Source of the DNA: CAILUG01 sp903844415
Lineage (GTDB): Bacteria > Pseudomonadota > Gammaproteobacteria > Pseudomonadales > Pseudohongiellaceae
DNA length: 64,000 nucleotides
Assembly (NCBI GenBank): GCA_947477655.1
Contig: CANJTS010000004.1
Span: 219,567-283,566 of the forward strand
Reading direction: 5' to 3'
Part shown: in pieces, positions 33,839-41,995 of the stretch
Layout of the letters: each line of letters starts with the position of its first letter
Position numbering within the stretch: the first letter of the stretch is position 1
Notes under the pieces: model-generated
What the model was told of the DNA's origin: nothing
The model's input: only the letters and a program-made list of their open reading frames with translations
Databases searched by the model: none
Program-made: the position numbers and the translations under genes

Positions 33839-34657
33839 TTAATAGCCGACACCCAAAAAATCAACCGGATAGCGTTTATTAGCAACTCGTTTGACTCCGG
33901 TAAGAACTTCTCCGTTACTACACAGCTCCAGCCAGCGGTAGCCTGGATTCAAGTCATCAAGGGCGAAATCTGCTTTGCTTGGATGAAATTGAATACAGGT
34001 TGAGGGCGAGCCGAAATAGCCCACACCATTTCTGCTACGCTGATATTCCTGATGAATATGGCCGAACAAAACAGCCTTTACCTGTTTGAACCGGTCCACA
34101 ATAGCAAACAGATCTTGGGAGTTGGTAAGGGCGTGTTGTTGCAACCACGCCGCATCAACCGGCAAACAATTATGGTGCAAACAAATAAGTACATGCGCAT
34201 GACCTGCTGCACTTAATTGTTGCTCTAGAAATTGTAACTCTGCAATAGGTAGGGTACCTGATACTGCACCAGCGACATGACTGTTGAGCATAATGATGCA
34301 CCAACCTGTCACCGCAAAACTTTTCTTGAAACAAGGACTGCTGCTACCAATTGCCTCCTGCATGGCTGACAGCTCGTCGTGATTACCTGGAATCCAGTAT
34401 TGGGGAGCATTTAGTCCGCCAATTAACTGGTAAAAACGCAGATAACTTTCTTTGCTGTAGTCTTGGGAAATATCACCTGTACACAGCACGGCTGCCAGTG
34501 CCGGCTCGTCCTTTTCAATCATGGCCAATACATCTTGCAGGCCTTCTTCGCAGTTCATACCGACCAACACCCCGTTGGGGTCGGCATAAAGATGGCTATC
34601 GGTAACTTGTACGAATCTTATATTAGGTAATTTATTACTGCTGAGCTGCTGCGCCAA
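33839..34657 (-). CDS. cpdA: 3',5'-cyclic AMP phosphodiesterase
   Basis: This is a calcineurin-like metallophosphatase of about 272 residues. Metal ligands appear in VTDSHLYADPNG (D-x-H), CTGDIS, PGNHDE, CLHHNCLP and FGHIHQEYQ. The upstream gene ends in AAGGAGCAGTGA. A TTG at 34657 is 8 bases after AAGGAG, while the GTG at 34663 is only 2 bases after it, so the TTG is preferred. CpdA lowers cAMP and so limits CRP/Vfr-type regulation. It is tightly coupled to the yqiB-like gene. Confidence 0.96.
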   Translation of the reverse strand: MAQQLSSNKLPNIRFVQVTDSHLYADPNGVLVGMNCEEGLQDVLAMIEKDEPALAAVLCTGDISQDYSKESYLRFYQLIGGLNAPQYWIPGNHDELSAMQEAIGSSSPCFKKSFAVTGWCIIMLNSHVAGAVSGTLPIAELQFLEQQLSAAGHAHVLICLHHNCLPVDAAWLQQHALTNSQDLFAIVDRFKQVKAVLFGHIHQEYQRSRNGVGYFGSPSTCIQFHPSKADFALDDLNPGYRWLELCSNGEVLTGVKRVANKRYPVDFLGVGY

Positions 34658-34659
34658 GA

Positions 34660-35187
34660 TCACTGCTCCTTAGATGTAAAAAGCAGAGCCGAACCAGTTC
34701 GTGCATTTGAGAAGATTGTACTCTGCCCCAATCCCGTTTCCATACACAGATGTAACCATTCAGCCAGAAACAAATTTTTTTGACCTTTTTCATCGTGCTG
34801 CTCTAATTGAATCTTATCAGACGCGAGTTTTATTTTTTGACTCCACTGCTCCTGATAACTAACCACCTCTGCAGTATTGGCATCATGGTACATACGCACC
34901 AACATGTTAGGCGGCCGATAATAGGGACTGATCAAATTTGGCTGAGCCATGGTAAGGCTGAGCGTACTTGTGTAACGAAAGGCTTCTATAACCATCAACT
35001 CGACGTATTGGTCAGGGAAAGTTTGAGCGCCCACAGCGGGAAGATAGAAGCTGCGACGAGTATTGATGGTGAAATCCGGGACAAGCTTGAGAATTCTAAT
35101 GTAATTGGCATCACATACAGCCATCCTAGCACTAAGATCAATGGCTTTGTGTTTGGGTATAGCTTGGATTCGATTGAGATTGCTCAC
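34660..35187 (-). CDS. yqiB: DUF1249 protein, YqiB-like
   Basis: A 175-residue protein whose core matches E. coli YqiB: FRYTSTLSLTMAQP, RPPNMLVRMYHDANTAEVVSYQ, DEKGQKNLFLAEWLHLCMETG. It is longer at both ends than the E. coli protein. The function is unknown, though the family travels with cpdA and parE. The ADP-sugar pyrophosphatase gene nudF, which often precedes it, is absent here. Confidence 0.92.
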   Translation of the reverse strand: MSNLNRIQAIPKHKAIDLSARMAVCDANYIRILKLVPDFTINTRRSFYLPAVGAQTFPDQYVELMVIEAFRYTSTLSLTMAQPNLISPYYRPPNMLVRMYHDANTAEVVSYQEQWSQKIKLASDKIQLEQHDEKGQKNLFLAEWLHLCMETGLGQSTIFSNARTGSALLFTSKEQ

Positions 35188-35580
35188 TTGTTGCCTAAAT
35201 TTTGCATTTACTATTTACCTTTTCTACTTCCTTGGCACTTACTGCCGTGTCTGTTCCAAACTCCAGCTACTCTGAAAAAACTGGCAGTTAAGCTGGGGCG
35301 GTCGATGCCTAAATACCACCGCATAACCAATGGTGGCGCCCAGTATTTCAAAAATTAATATTACTGAAACTTGCAACATCTGCATCGCCCATTCTGACTT
35401 TCTTTGCACACGTATTGACGGCAGTGCTAAGGGGCAGAATCAGGGATTGTTTGCTACAATGCAACCAGTTTTCTGCGTCTATTTTGGCTAGCAAAACGAC
35501 GTTAAAAATCAGCTTATAAAGCTATCGGCCAGGTCGCTGGTCGACTCACTAGTTTAACTAATATGTTGTAGAATATAAAC
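35188..35580. other. Divergent intergenic region between yqiB and tolC
   Basis: About 390 bases contain no convincing gene on either strand. I looked for a nudF remnant on the minus strand and saw none. At the tolC end, TAGAAT (35569-35574) or TATAAA (35574-35579) could serve as a -10 element directly before the palindrome at 35581. No good -35 hexamer is obvious. Confidence 0.55.
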
Positions 35581-35598
35581 TGACTGACTGGTCAGTCA
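35581..35598 (+). promoter_or_regulatory. Perfect palindromic operator in front of tolC (TetR type)
   Basis: TGACTGACTGGTCAGTCA has 8-base perfect arms, TGACTGAC and GTCAGTCA, around a 2-base centre. It sits immediately after the likely -10 element and 17 bases before the start region, so bound protein would block the transcription start. This layout and sequence style is typical of TetR/AcrR family repressors of efflux genes. No tetR gene is in the window. Confidence 0.8.
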
Positions 35599-35615
35599 CA
35601 GATTTGGAGCAGATG

Positions 35616-36965
35616 ATGATGAACCCAGCCTTTGTATACCTTGTACGTCCGCTTGTTAAGCTAAGTAGCATCACATTATTCACGCTTTTGACTGCTACTA
35701 CCGTCTTCGCTGATGACCTATTGCAAATCTTCGATCTTGCCGTGACCAATGATCCAGAAACCCGTCAGGCGCGTGCACTGTACAGCGCCAACCACACCGT
35801 GCTGGAACAGGGCATGTCTTTTCTGTTGCCTACTATCGGTCTGTCGGCCAACACCTCGCGTGACACGCAAGGGCCTGCTGCTGTGCACTCCTTTGGCAAT
35901 GGCTTTAGTTCAGAAGGGTATGGTTTAAACCTGCGGCAGGCGCTGGTCAATTTTCAGGCCTGGTATGCGTTTCAGTCTGCTCGTAAAGCGGATGCAGCGG
36001 CGGCCACCCGCCTCGTACAAGCCGAACAAGCCTTAATTCTGAAAGTGGCTACTGCCTATTTTGATGTGTTGCGCAGCCAGGCAGCGCTGGCCACCTTTCA
36101 GGCCGAAGAAACTGCCAGTAAACAAGTGCTGGAACAAACCCAACAACGTTTCGATGTGGGCTTAATTGCCATTACCGATGTGTACGACAGCCAGGCCAAT
36201 GCCGATCTGTCTGCGGTCAATACCCTGGTGGAACAAAATACCCTCAATCAACGACTGGAAGCGCTCGAAGCCATTACCGGCCAGGCACATCCGGGCATTG
36301 CGGGGCTGAACCCGGAATTTCCCATCGTACCCATCGACCCGACCAGTGTGAGCGAATGGGTGAGTCTGGCGCAAAGTGGCAACCTGGAAATCAAACTGGC
36401 CGAACTGGATTTGGCCGCCAAGGAACAAGATGCTAAAGCCGCAACCTCAGCCCTGTATCCCACGGTGGATATCAGCGCCAACTACAACTGGAGCAAATCA
36501 GCTAACCAGTTCAGCTTCTTCCCGTCGGCGGCCAATGAACGCTCCAGCGTTGCCCTGAGCCTGACGGTGCCTTTGTATGCCGGCGGTCTGGGCTCGGCGC
36601 GCAAACGCCAGGCCTACTACACCCGTGATGCCAGCGCAGAAGCCTTGTTGAAATCCCGCCGCGACAATACTCAAGCCACGCGTAATGCGTATCGCAGTGT
36701 AGAGACAGATGTACTGGCGGTAGCGGCACGTGCGCAGGCGATTGTGTCCGCGCAAAGTGCATTGGAAGCCACGCAGGTGGGTGCTGAAGTAGGCACGCGG
36801 AATGTGGTGGATGTCGTGTTATCGCAACGTACCTTGTTTCAGGCACAGCGAGATTACGCCAATGCCCGCTTCAACTATGTGATGGATACGCTGGAATTAA
36901 AACAGGCCGCTGGAGTGATAAGCCCGCAGGATGTGATTGATTTGAATGCATGGCTGGTGGAGTAA
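35616..36965 (+). CDS. tolC: TolC family outer-membrane efflux channel
   Basis: The protein has about 449 residues. Three tandem ATGs (35613, 35616, 35619) follow GGAG; 35616 gives the best spacing. The signal peptide ends near TTVFA/DDLLQIF. The mature protein has the duplicated TolC fold with long helices: VLRSQAALATFQAEETASKQVLEQT in the first half and the parallel RNAYRSVETDVLAVAARAQAIVSAQSALEAT in the second. VPLYAGG and FNYVMDTLELKQAAG are family marks. It is trimeric and works with periplasmic adaptors for efflux or type I secretion. No pump genes are adjacent, so it is an orphan channel, likely equivalent to Pseudomonas OpmH by position. Confidence 0.94.
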   Translation: MMNPAFVYLVRPLVKLSSITLFTLLTATTVFADDLLQIFDLAVTNDPETRQARALYSANHTVLEQGMSFLLPTIGLSANTSRDTQGPAAVHSFGNGFSSEGYGLNLRQALVNFQAWYAFQSARKADAAAATRLVQAEQALILKVATAYFDVLRSQAALATFQAEETASKQVLEQTQQRFDVGLIAITDVYDSQANADLSAVNTLVEQNTLNQRLEALEAITGQAHPGIAGLNPEFPIVPIDPTSVSEWVSLAQSGNLEIKLAELDLAAKEQDAKAATSALYPTVDISANYNWSKSANQFSFFPSAANERSSVALSLTVPLYAGGLGSARKRQAYYTRDASAEALLKSRRDNTQATRNAYRSVETDVLAVAARAQAIVSAQSALEATQVGAEVGTRNVVDVVLSQRTLFQAQRDYANARFNYVMDTLELKQAAGVISPQDVIDLNAWLVE

Positions 36966-36973
36966 GCGTTAAC

Positions 36974-38248
36974 TCAAACAGTTAATCGTACCAGGATCAA
37001 TTTACACAAACGTGCAGTTGCACCCTGGTTAGCGGCTACCACCTCCAGTGCTTTTTTACCCATTTCGCGTGCCACAGTTGTGTGCTGCAACAAGGCGGCA
37101 ACACGAGCGCCCAACGTCTCGGCATCAGCCACTGTTTCCATTCCGCCTGCGGTCAGTAACAGCTCACTGACTGCCTGAAAATTGAACAGTGATGGTCCCG
37201 TTAATATTGGCAGGCCCATAGCTGCCGGCTCAATAATATTCTGACAGCCAGTATTGATCAGTGAGCCGCCCACAAAAGCTAGGTCTGCTAGTCCGTAATA
37301 AAACGCCATGTCTCCCATGGTGTCACCCACCAGCACCTGTGTGGCCAATGTTATTGGCATCGCTGCGCTAAATTGTTGTGCATTAAAACCAGCCAGCTCA
37401 GCCAGCGTCAAAGCCTCATGAAAACGTTCGGGATGACGCGGCACCAATACCAACAATGCGTGTGGGAGCTGCTGCAGAACACTCGCAAAAGCCTGTAATA
37501 CTTTGTTTTCTTCTCCTTCGCGAGTACTGGCCGCTATCCATACTGGCCGCCCGGCCCAGGTGGATTTCAACACTTGTGCTTGCTCAAGCTGATATTGATT
37601 TACTGCTACATCGAATTTAAGCGTGCCATTTATTTGCAGCTTGCGCGGATCTAACCCAAGTGTGATAAACCGGTCACCATCCGCGCTTGCCTGGGCAGCT
37701 ACTGTATCCATACTCTGCAGCATGATTTGGGTTAACACAGCTACACGCAAATAACTGCGCTGTGATTTTGGTGATAGTCTAGCGTTGGCAAGGATTACTT
37801 TACAGCCTACGCGCTCACACGCCTGCAACAAATTCGGCCACAGTTCAGTTTCGAGTAATACCAATACTGTAGGAGAAAATTTGCTCAAAAAGCGTTGAAC
37901 GGCACCCGGCAAATCATAGGGTAAATACACATGATAGACGCGCTTACCAAACAGTTTTTCCACACGAGCAGAGCCTGTGGGTGTGGAGGTGGTCACCACC
38001 ACATTGAGGCCTGGTCGCGCCGCCAGAATTTGCTCAATAAGTGGCTGGGCAGCATGTACTTCACCCACGGAAACCGCATGTAAAATTAGCGTAGGTCCAG
38101 GTGCAAGCATGGTCTGGTGAGAATACCAACCCAGTCGTTCGCGCCAGCGCCTTCGATAGCCTGGTGCCTTGCGCGAACGCCACAGCAAACGCAACAACAC
38201 CAGCGGCAGCGCAAGATATGTTAAAAAATTATAGACAGTGCGGTGCAC
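36974..38248 (-). CDS. waaA: 3-deoxy-D-manno-octulosonic acid (Kdo) transferase
   Basis: This is a GT-B enzyme of about 424 residues. The GTG at 38248 is 6 bases after GGGA and gives an N-terminus (HRTVYNFLTYLALPL) that aligns with E. coli WaaA; a TTG at 38260 is the alternative. An N-terminal membrane anchor is followed by RKAPGYRRRWRERLGWY, HAVSVGEVHAAQPLI and ETELWPNLL with the catalytic Glu. The C-terminal CMP-Kdo domain contains STREGEE, VPRHPERF and GGSLINTGCQNIIEPAAMGLPILTGP. It adds Kdo to lipid IVA at the inner membrane. It converges with tolC (8 bases apart). Confidence 0.97.
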   Translation of the reverse strand: MHRTVYNFLTYLALPLVLLRLLWRSRKAPGYRRRWRERLGWYSHQTMLAPGPTLILHAVSVGEVHAAQPLIEQILAARPGLNVVVTTSTPTGSARVEKLFGKRVYHVYLPYDLPGAVQRFLSKFSPTVLVLLETELWPNLLQACERVGCKVILANARLSPKSQRSYLRVAVLTQIMLQSMDTVAAQASADGDRFITLGLDPRKLQINGTLKFDVAVNQYQLEQAQVLKSTWAGRPVWIAASTREGEENKVLQAFASVLQQLPHALLVLVPRHPERFHEALTLAELAGFNAQQFSAAMPITLATQVLVGDTMGDMAFYYGLADLAFVGGSLINTGCQNIIEPAAMGLPILTGPSLFNFQAVSELLLTAGGMETVADAETLGARVAALLQHTTVAREMGKKALEVVAANQGATARLCKLILVRLTV

Positions 38249-38381
38249 ACAACATCCCAAAAAACTATTCTGCGGGCATGGTGACGCTAACCCTGTATAA
38301 ATTCAATTGATTCCAGCCGCTATCAAGAGATCAATCGTCACCTTATACTTCACACCTCTTTTACAATTTTGAACACTAGCA

Positions 38382-39575
38382 ATGCATATTGAAAAAGACA
38401 TAGTAATTCTGGGTGGTGGCATTGCCGGGCTTTGGTTGCTTAATCGCTTGCGTAATGCCGGATATGCAGCGGTGCTGCTGGAACGTAATTCACTTGGCAG
38501 CGGGCAAAGTATTGCGTCACAAGGCATGATTCATGGGGGCATGAAATACACACTAGGTGGATCTCTCACCAAAGCCTCCGAATCCATCGCCGACATGCCG
38601 CAGCACTGGCAAAACTGTTTGGCAGGTATTGGTGATGTCGATATTCGTGGCACTGCATTGTTATCTGATGCTTATTATTTATGGCCACGCAGTAATGTAC
38701 GTTCGCGGCTCAATGCATTTATCGGCAGCAAAGCGGTGCAGGGCAAAGTTACGCTGGTAGCGGCGCAGGATGTTCCTGAGTTTTTTCAGGGGCATCTCAA
38801 TGGCCCCTTGTACCGATTGCATGACATCGTGGTAGATGTTGGTTCGTTGTTAACTACGCTCGCCAAACGCCATCACGATTATATTTATCACATTGATTGG
38901 GACAACACCCAACTACAGCACGATGCTGATGGCAAAATACAGTTCATCACTTTACACAATGGGCTGCAATTAAGTGCTCAGCGATTTATCAGTACCTGCG
39001 GTGAAGGCAGTGCAAGTTTGTTGCGCACGCTGCGACCTCCTGCTGTTGACATGCAGTTACGCCCACTGCAAATGGTGGTGGTAAAACACAACATCAAGGC
39101 CGGAGTGTATGTTCATTGTGTGTCGGAACAACTTACATCAACACCAGAATTGACCATCACAACTCATCATTGCAGTGATGGTGCGGCGGCTTGGTATCTT
39201 GGCGGTGAACTGGCGGAAGTCGGCGCCAGCATTAGTAAGGAAGAGCAAATTATCAAGAGTAAACTCAAGTTGGCTCAGCTGTTTCCTTGGTGTGATTTAA
39301 GCCAGGCCCGTTGGCTCAGTTTTTTTATTAACCGTGCCGAAGCCAAACAGCCTGATGGAAAACGTCCCGACCAATGTAGTGTGCTGTGCGCAGCTAACAT
39401 GCTGTACTGTTGGCCCACCAAGCTGACACTCGCGCCCATGCTGGCCAGTTATGTTTTGAATTTACTGGTTTCCCAAAGTGTAGTGCCACGTGGCCTACCT
39501 GATGCGCCACTAACTGGTCTGCATTTTCCTGGCATAGCAGATGCACCTTGGGATGCAATGGTCAATGATGGTTAA
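38382..39575 (+). CDS. FAD-dependent oxidoreductase (DAO/glycerol-3-phosphate dehydrogenase-like)
   Basis: This 397-residue protein begins with the FAD Rossmann motif IVILGGGIAGLWLLNRL and an acidic ribose-binding end (LLERN). It continues with GSGQSIASQGMIHGGMKY, which resembles the flavin-binding SSRSSKLIHGG loop of the DAO superfamily. Its C-terminal half has no clear substrate signature. The position between waaA and an aldo/keto reductase matches a conserved Pseudomonas pair (recalled as PA4991/PA4992). The downstream gene starts inside its last codons, so the two are translationally coupled. The substrate is unknown. Confidence 0.85.
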   Translation: MHIEKDIVILGGGIAGLWLLNRLRNAGYAAVLLERNSLGSGQSIASQGMIHGGMKYTLGGSLTKASESIADMPQHWQNCLAGIGDVDIRGTALLSDAYYLWPRSNVRSRLNAFIGSKAVQGKVTLVAAQDVPEFFQGHLNGPLYRLHDIVVDVGSLLTTLAKRHHDYIYHIDWDNTQLQHDADGKIQFITLHNGLQLSAQRFISTCGEGSASLLRTLRPPAVDMQLRPLQMVVVKHNIKAGVYVHCVSEQLTSTPELTITTHHCSDGAAAWYLGGELAEVGASISKEEQIIKSKLKLAQLFPWCDLSQARWLSFFINRAEAKQPDGKRPDQCSVLCAANMLYCWPTKLTLAPMLASYVLNLLVSQSVVPRGLPDAPLTGLHFPGIADAPWDAMVNDG

Positions 39576-40380
39576 CCCAAATTTTTTGCGCAACTTGCCT
39601 GGCACCGACATCCAAATTTCTGCGCTGGGTTTGGGTACTCTCAAAATCGGCCGCAACGAGCAAGTAAAATATCCCTCGGCGTTTACTCTGCCCGACGATG
39701 AAGTAGTACGCACCCTGCTCTCACAAGCGCGCGAGCTCGGTATCAACCTAATAGACACTGCTCCTGCTTATGGCAACAGTGAAGAACGCCTTGGAAATTT
39801 GCTTGAAAACCGTCTTGACTGGGTAATTGTGACCAAGGTGGGTGAAGAATTTGTGGCAGGTAAATCGGCTTTTGATTTCAGTGCACGCCATACACGAGCC
39901 AGTGTTGAACGCAGCCTTAAACGGCTTGGTACCGACTATCTGGATTTGGTGTTGATTCATTCGGATGGCAATGACGAAGACATATTGGAGCACAGCGAGT
40001 GTGTGGAGGCGCTGCACCAGTGTAAAAAACTTGGTTTGATTCGCGCCATCGGTATGTCAACCAAAACTGTATCAGGCGGACTAAAAGCAATTGCGGCGCT
40101 GGATGTAGTTATGCTCACCTACAATCTGCAACAACAAGACCAAGCGGTGGTAACTTTGGCACATACTTTGGGGAAAGGGGTATTGGTGAAAAAAGGATTA
40201 ATGAGTGGACATCTCCACTCGCAACATCCTGACCGCGATATATTACGGGAAAGTATCGAGCTGATTCTGACCACACCCGGCATTCAAAGCATGATTGCAG
40301 GCACCATTAATCCACAACATCTGGCCGAAAATGTTGCTCTTGCGAAAGCAGTCTTGGCGAAAAAAAGCGGTAACGCCTAA
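39565..40380 (+). CDS. Aldo/keto reductase
   Basis: This is a TIM-barrel oxidoreductase of about 271 residues. The start is uncertain among ATGs at 39541, 39553, 39565 and 39568; the last two overlap the preceding stop by a few bases. The catalytic tetrad is visible as Asp and Tyr in NLIDTAPAYGNSEERLG, Lys in WVIVTKVG and His in LVLIHSDG. NADPH-side residues lie in the C-terminal GIQSMIAGTINPQHLAEN. It is coupled to the FAD oxidoreductase and converges with hldE. The substrate is unknown. Confidence 0.93.
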   Translation: MMVNPNFLRNLPGTDIQISALGLGTLKIGRNEQVKYPSAFTLPDDEVVRTLLSQARELGINLIDTAPAYGNSEERLGNLLENRLDWVIVTKVGEEFVAGKSAFDFSARHTRASVERSLKRLGTDYLDLVLIHSDGNDEDILEHSECVEALHQCKKLGLIRAIGMSTKTVSGGLKAIAALDVVMLTYNLQQQDQAVVTLAHTLGKGVLVKKGLMSGHLHSQHPDRDILRESIELILTTPGIQSMIAGTINPQHLAENVALAKAVLAKKSGNA

Positions 40381-40417
40381 GAAACCAAAGGCCGAACTCA
40401 GCAAAGCTCTAAGCGAA

Positions 40418-41857
40418 TTATTTATTTGTAGTTAAGTCTTGCTGGATTTTCGACACAATAGCCGAGGTGGAACAATCATCCAGAAATGACAGCACCATAA
40501 CTTTTCCGCCGTAAGAATTCACAAAATCGGAACCGACCACCTGACCAATACCATAATCTCCACCCTTGATCAGTAATTCCGGCTTGATAGCCATCAGCAA
40601 TGATTCCGGAGTGTCTTCACTAAACGACACGACCCAATCCACCGACTCTAGGCCACTGACTACTGCCATGCGTCGTTCGATCGAATTGATGGGGCGGCCC
40701 TTGCCCTTAAGGCGGGTAACAGACAAATCATCGTTGATTGCTACCACTAGGCGATCGCCCTGTTTTTTAGCCTCTTTCAAATAACCAACGTGACCAGCAT
40801 GAATGATGTCAAAACAACCGTTGGTGAATACAATTTTTTCTCCGTGTGCGCGCGCATCAGCCACTGCCAGTTGTAATTGGCTTTGCGTCATTACACCTCG
40901 GTCGGCACCGCCATCACGCTGTATTTCGCGGCGTAATTCCGGGCCGCTGATGGCAACGGTACCGAGCTTGGCTACTACCAGACCCGCAGCAATATTGGCC
41001 AGGGCGACCGATTCAGGCAAGGGCAAACCTGCACCTATGGAAGCAGCCAGCACGGCGATAACCGTATCTCCCGCCCCTGTAACGTCATACACATCACGTG
41101 CACGCGCCGGAAAATGTTGTTCCGGTTCATCCTGCTGGATCAGACTCATACCATGTTCACCACGGGTTATGAGCAAAGCTTGTAGCTGTAGGTCATGCAG
41201 CAATTGCTTGGCTTTAATCACCAATTCAGTTTCAGAGCGGCAAGGACCCACGATGCTTTCAAATTCGTGTAAGTTGGGCTTGAGTAATGTAGCACCGCGA
41301 TAAATCGAGAAGTCCCCCCCTTTGGGGTCGACTAGTATGGGGATCCCCTCAGCTTTTGCGGCTGCAATCAAATCTGTCACTGCCAACAAAGCCCCTTTGT
41401 TGTAGTCGGACAATATCAACACGTCTATTTTATCCAACAAACGCAATACTTTATCCTGTAAATGACTAGCATCACTCAAGGCAAAGGACTCTTCAAAATC
41501 CAAACGAATCAATTGTTGATGACGACTGATTACTCGCAATTTGGTGATGGTCGGTTTATCTGCCACCCGATGAAAGTCGCAGAAAACACCTGCAGAATTA
41601 AGAGCGGTTTCAAGTTCCCGCCCATTAGAGTCATCACCCACCAAACCCACCAGCGACGTCGCCGCCCCTAATGCAGCAAGGTTAAGTGCCACGTTACCTG
41701 CACCGCCAGGACTGTCTTTAATACTTCCTACTTTGACCACAGGTACCGGGGCTTCCGGCGATATACGCGAAGTACCCCCCATCCAGTAACGATCCAGCAT
41801 CACATCGCCAGCGACTAGAATTCGAGCTTTATCAAAACGGGGGATTTCAAGTTTCAT
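40418..41857 (-). CDS. hldE: Bifunctional heptose-7-phosphate kinase / heptose-1-phosphate adenylyltransferase
   Basis: This 479-residue fusion has two domains. The N-terminal ribokinase-type domain (1-~320) shows GGAGNVALNLAALGA and the anion-hole/base motif DVTGAGDTVIAVLA. The C-terminal nucleotidyltransferase domain shows FTNGCFDIIHAGHVGYLKEAK with the HxGH motif. The two make ADP-glycero-manno-heptose for the inner core, the donor used by WaaC and WaaF later in the window. It is full length, with a weak ribosome binding site. Confidence 0.98.
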   Translation of the reverse strand: MKLEIPRFDKARILVAGDVMLDRYWMGGTSRISPEAPVPVVKVGSIKDSPGGAGNVALNLAALGAATSLVGLVGDDSNGRELETALNSAGVFCDFHRVADKPTITKLRVISRHQQLIRLDFEESFALSDASHLQDKVLRLLDKIDVLILSDYNKGALLAVTDLIAAAKAEGIPILVDPKGGDFSIYRGATLLKPNLHEFESIVGPCRSETELVIKAKQLLHDLQLQALLITRGEHGMSLIQQDEPEQHFPARARDVYDVTGAGDTVIAVLAASIGAGLPLPESVALANIAAGLVVAKLGTVAISGPELRREIQRDGGADRGVMTQSQLQLAVADARAHGEKIVFTNGCFDIIHAGHVGYLKEAKKQGDRLVVAINDDLSVTRLKGKGRPINSIERRMAVVSGLESVDWVVSFSEDTPESLLMAIKPELLIKGGDYGIGQVVGSDFVNSYGGKVMVLSFLDDCSTSAIVSKIQQDLTTNK

Positions 41858-41995
41858 GGTGATTTGTCATAAAAATTTCGCCGCAATAATAACATAGAGC
41901 CGTTATTGGAAGCTGACCGGAACTTTGCAGATGGCTTCTAAGGGCGTGGCAGCAGCAGCTTAAGTTCAGTACAGATTGCTTCTGTTACAATCACG

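Noticed and set aside
35188..35580. Decayed nudF gene between yqiB and tolC
   Set aside because: Neither strand shows a Nudix box or remnants of one; the region reads as plain non-coding sequence.
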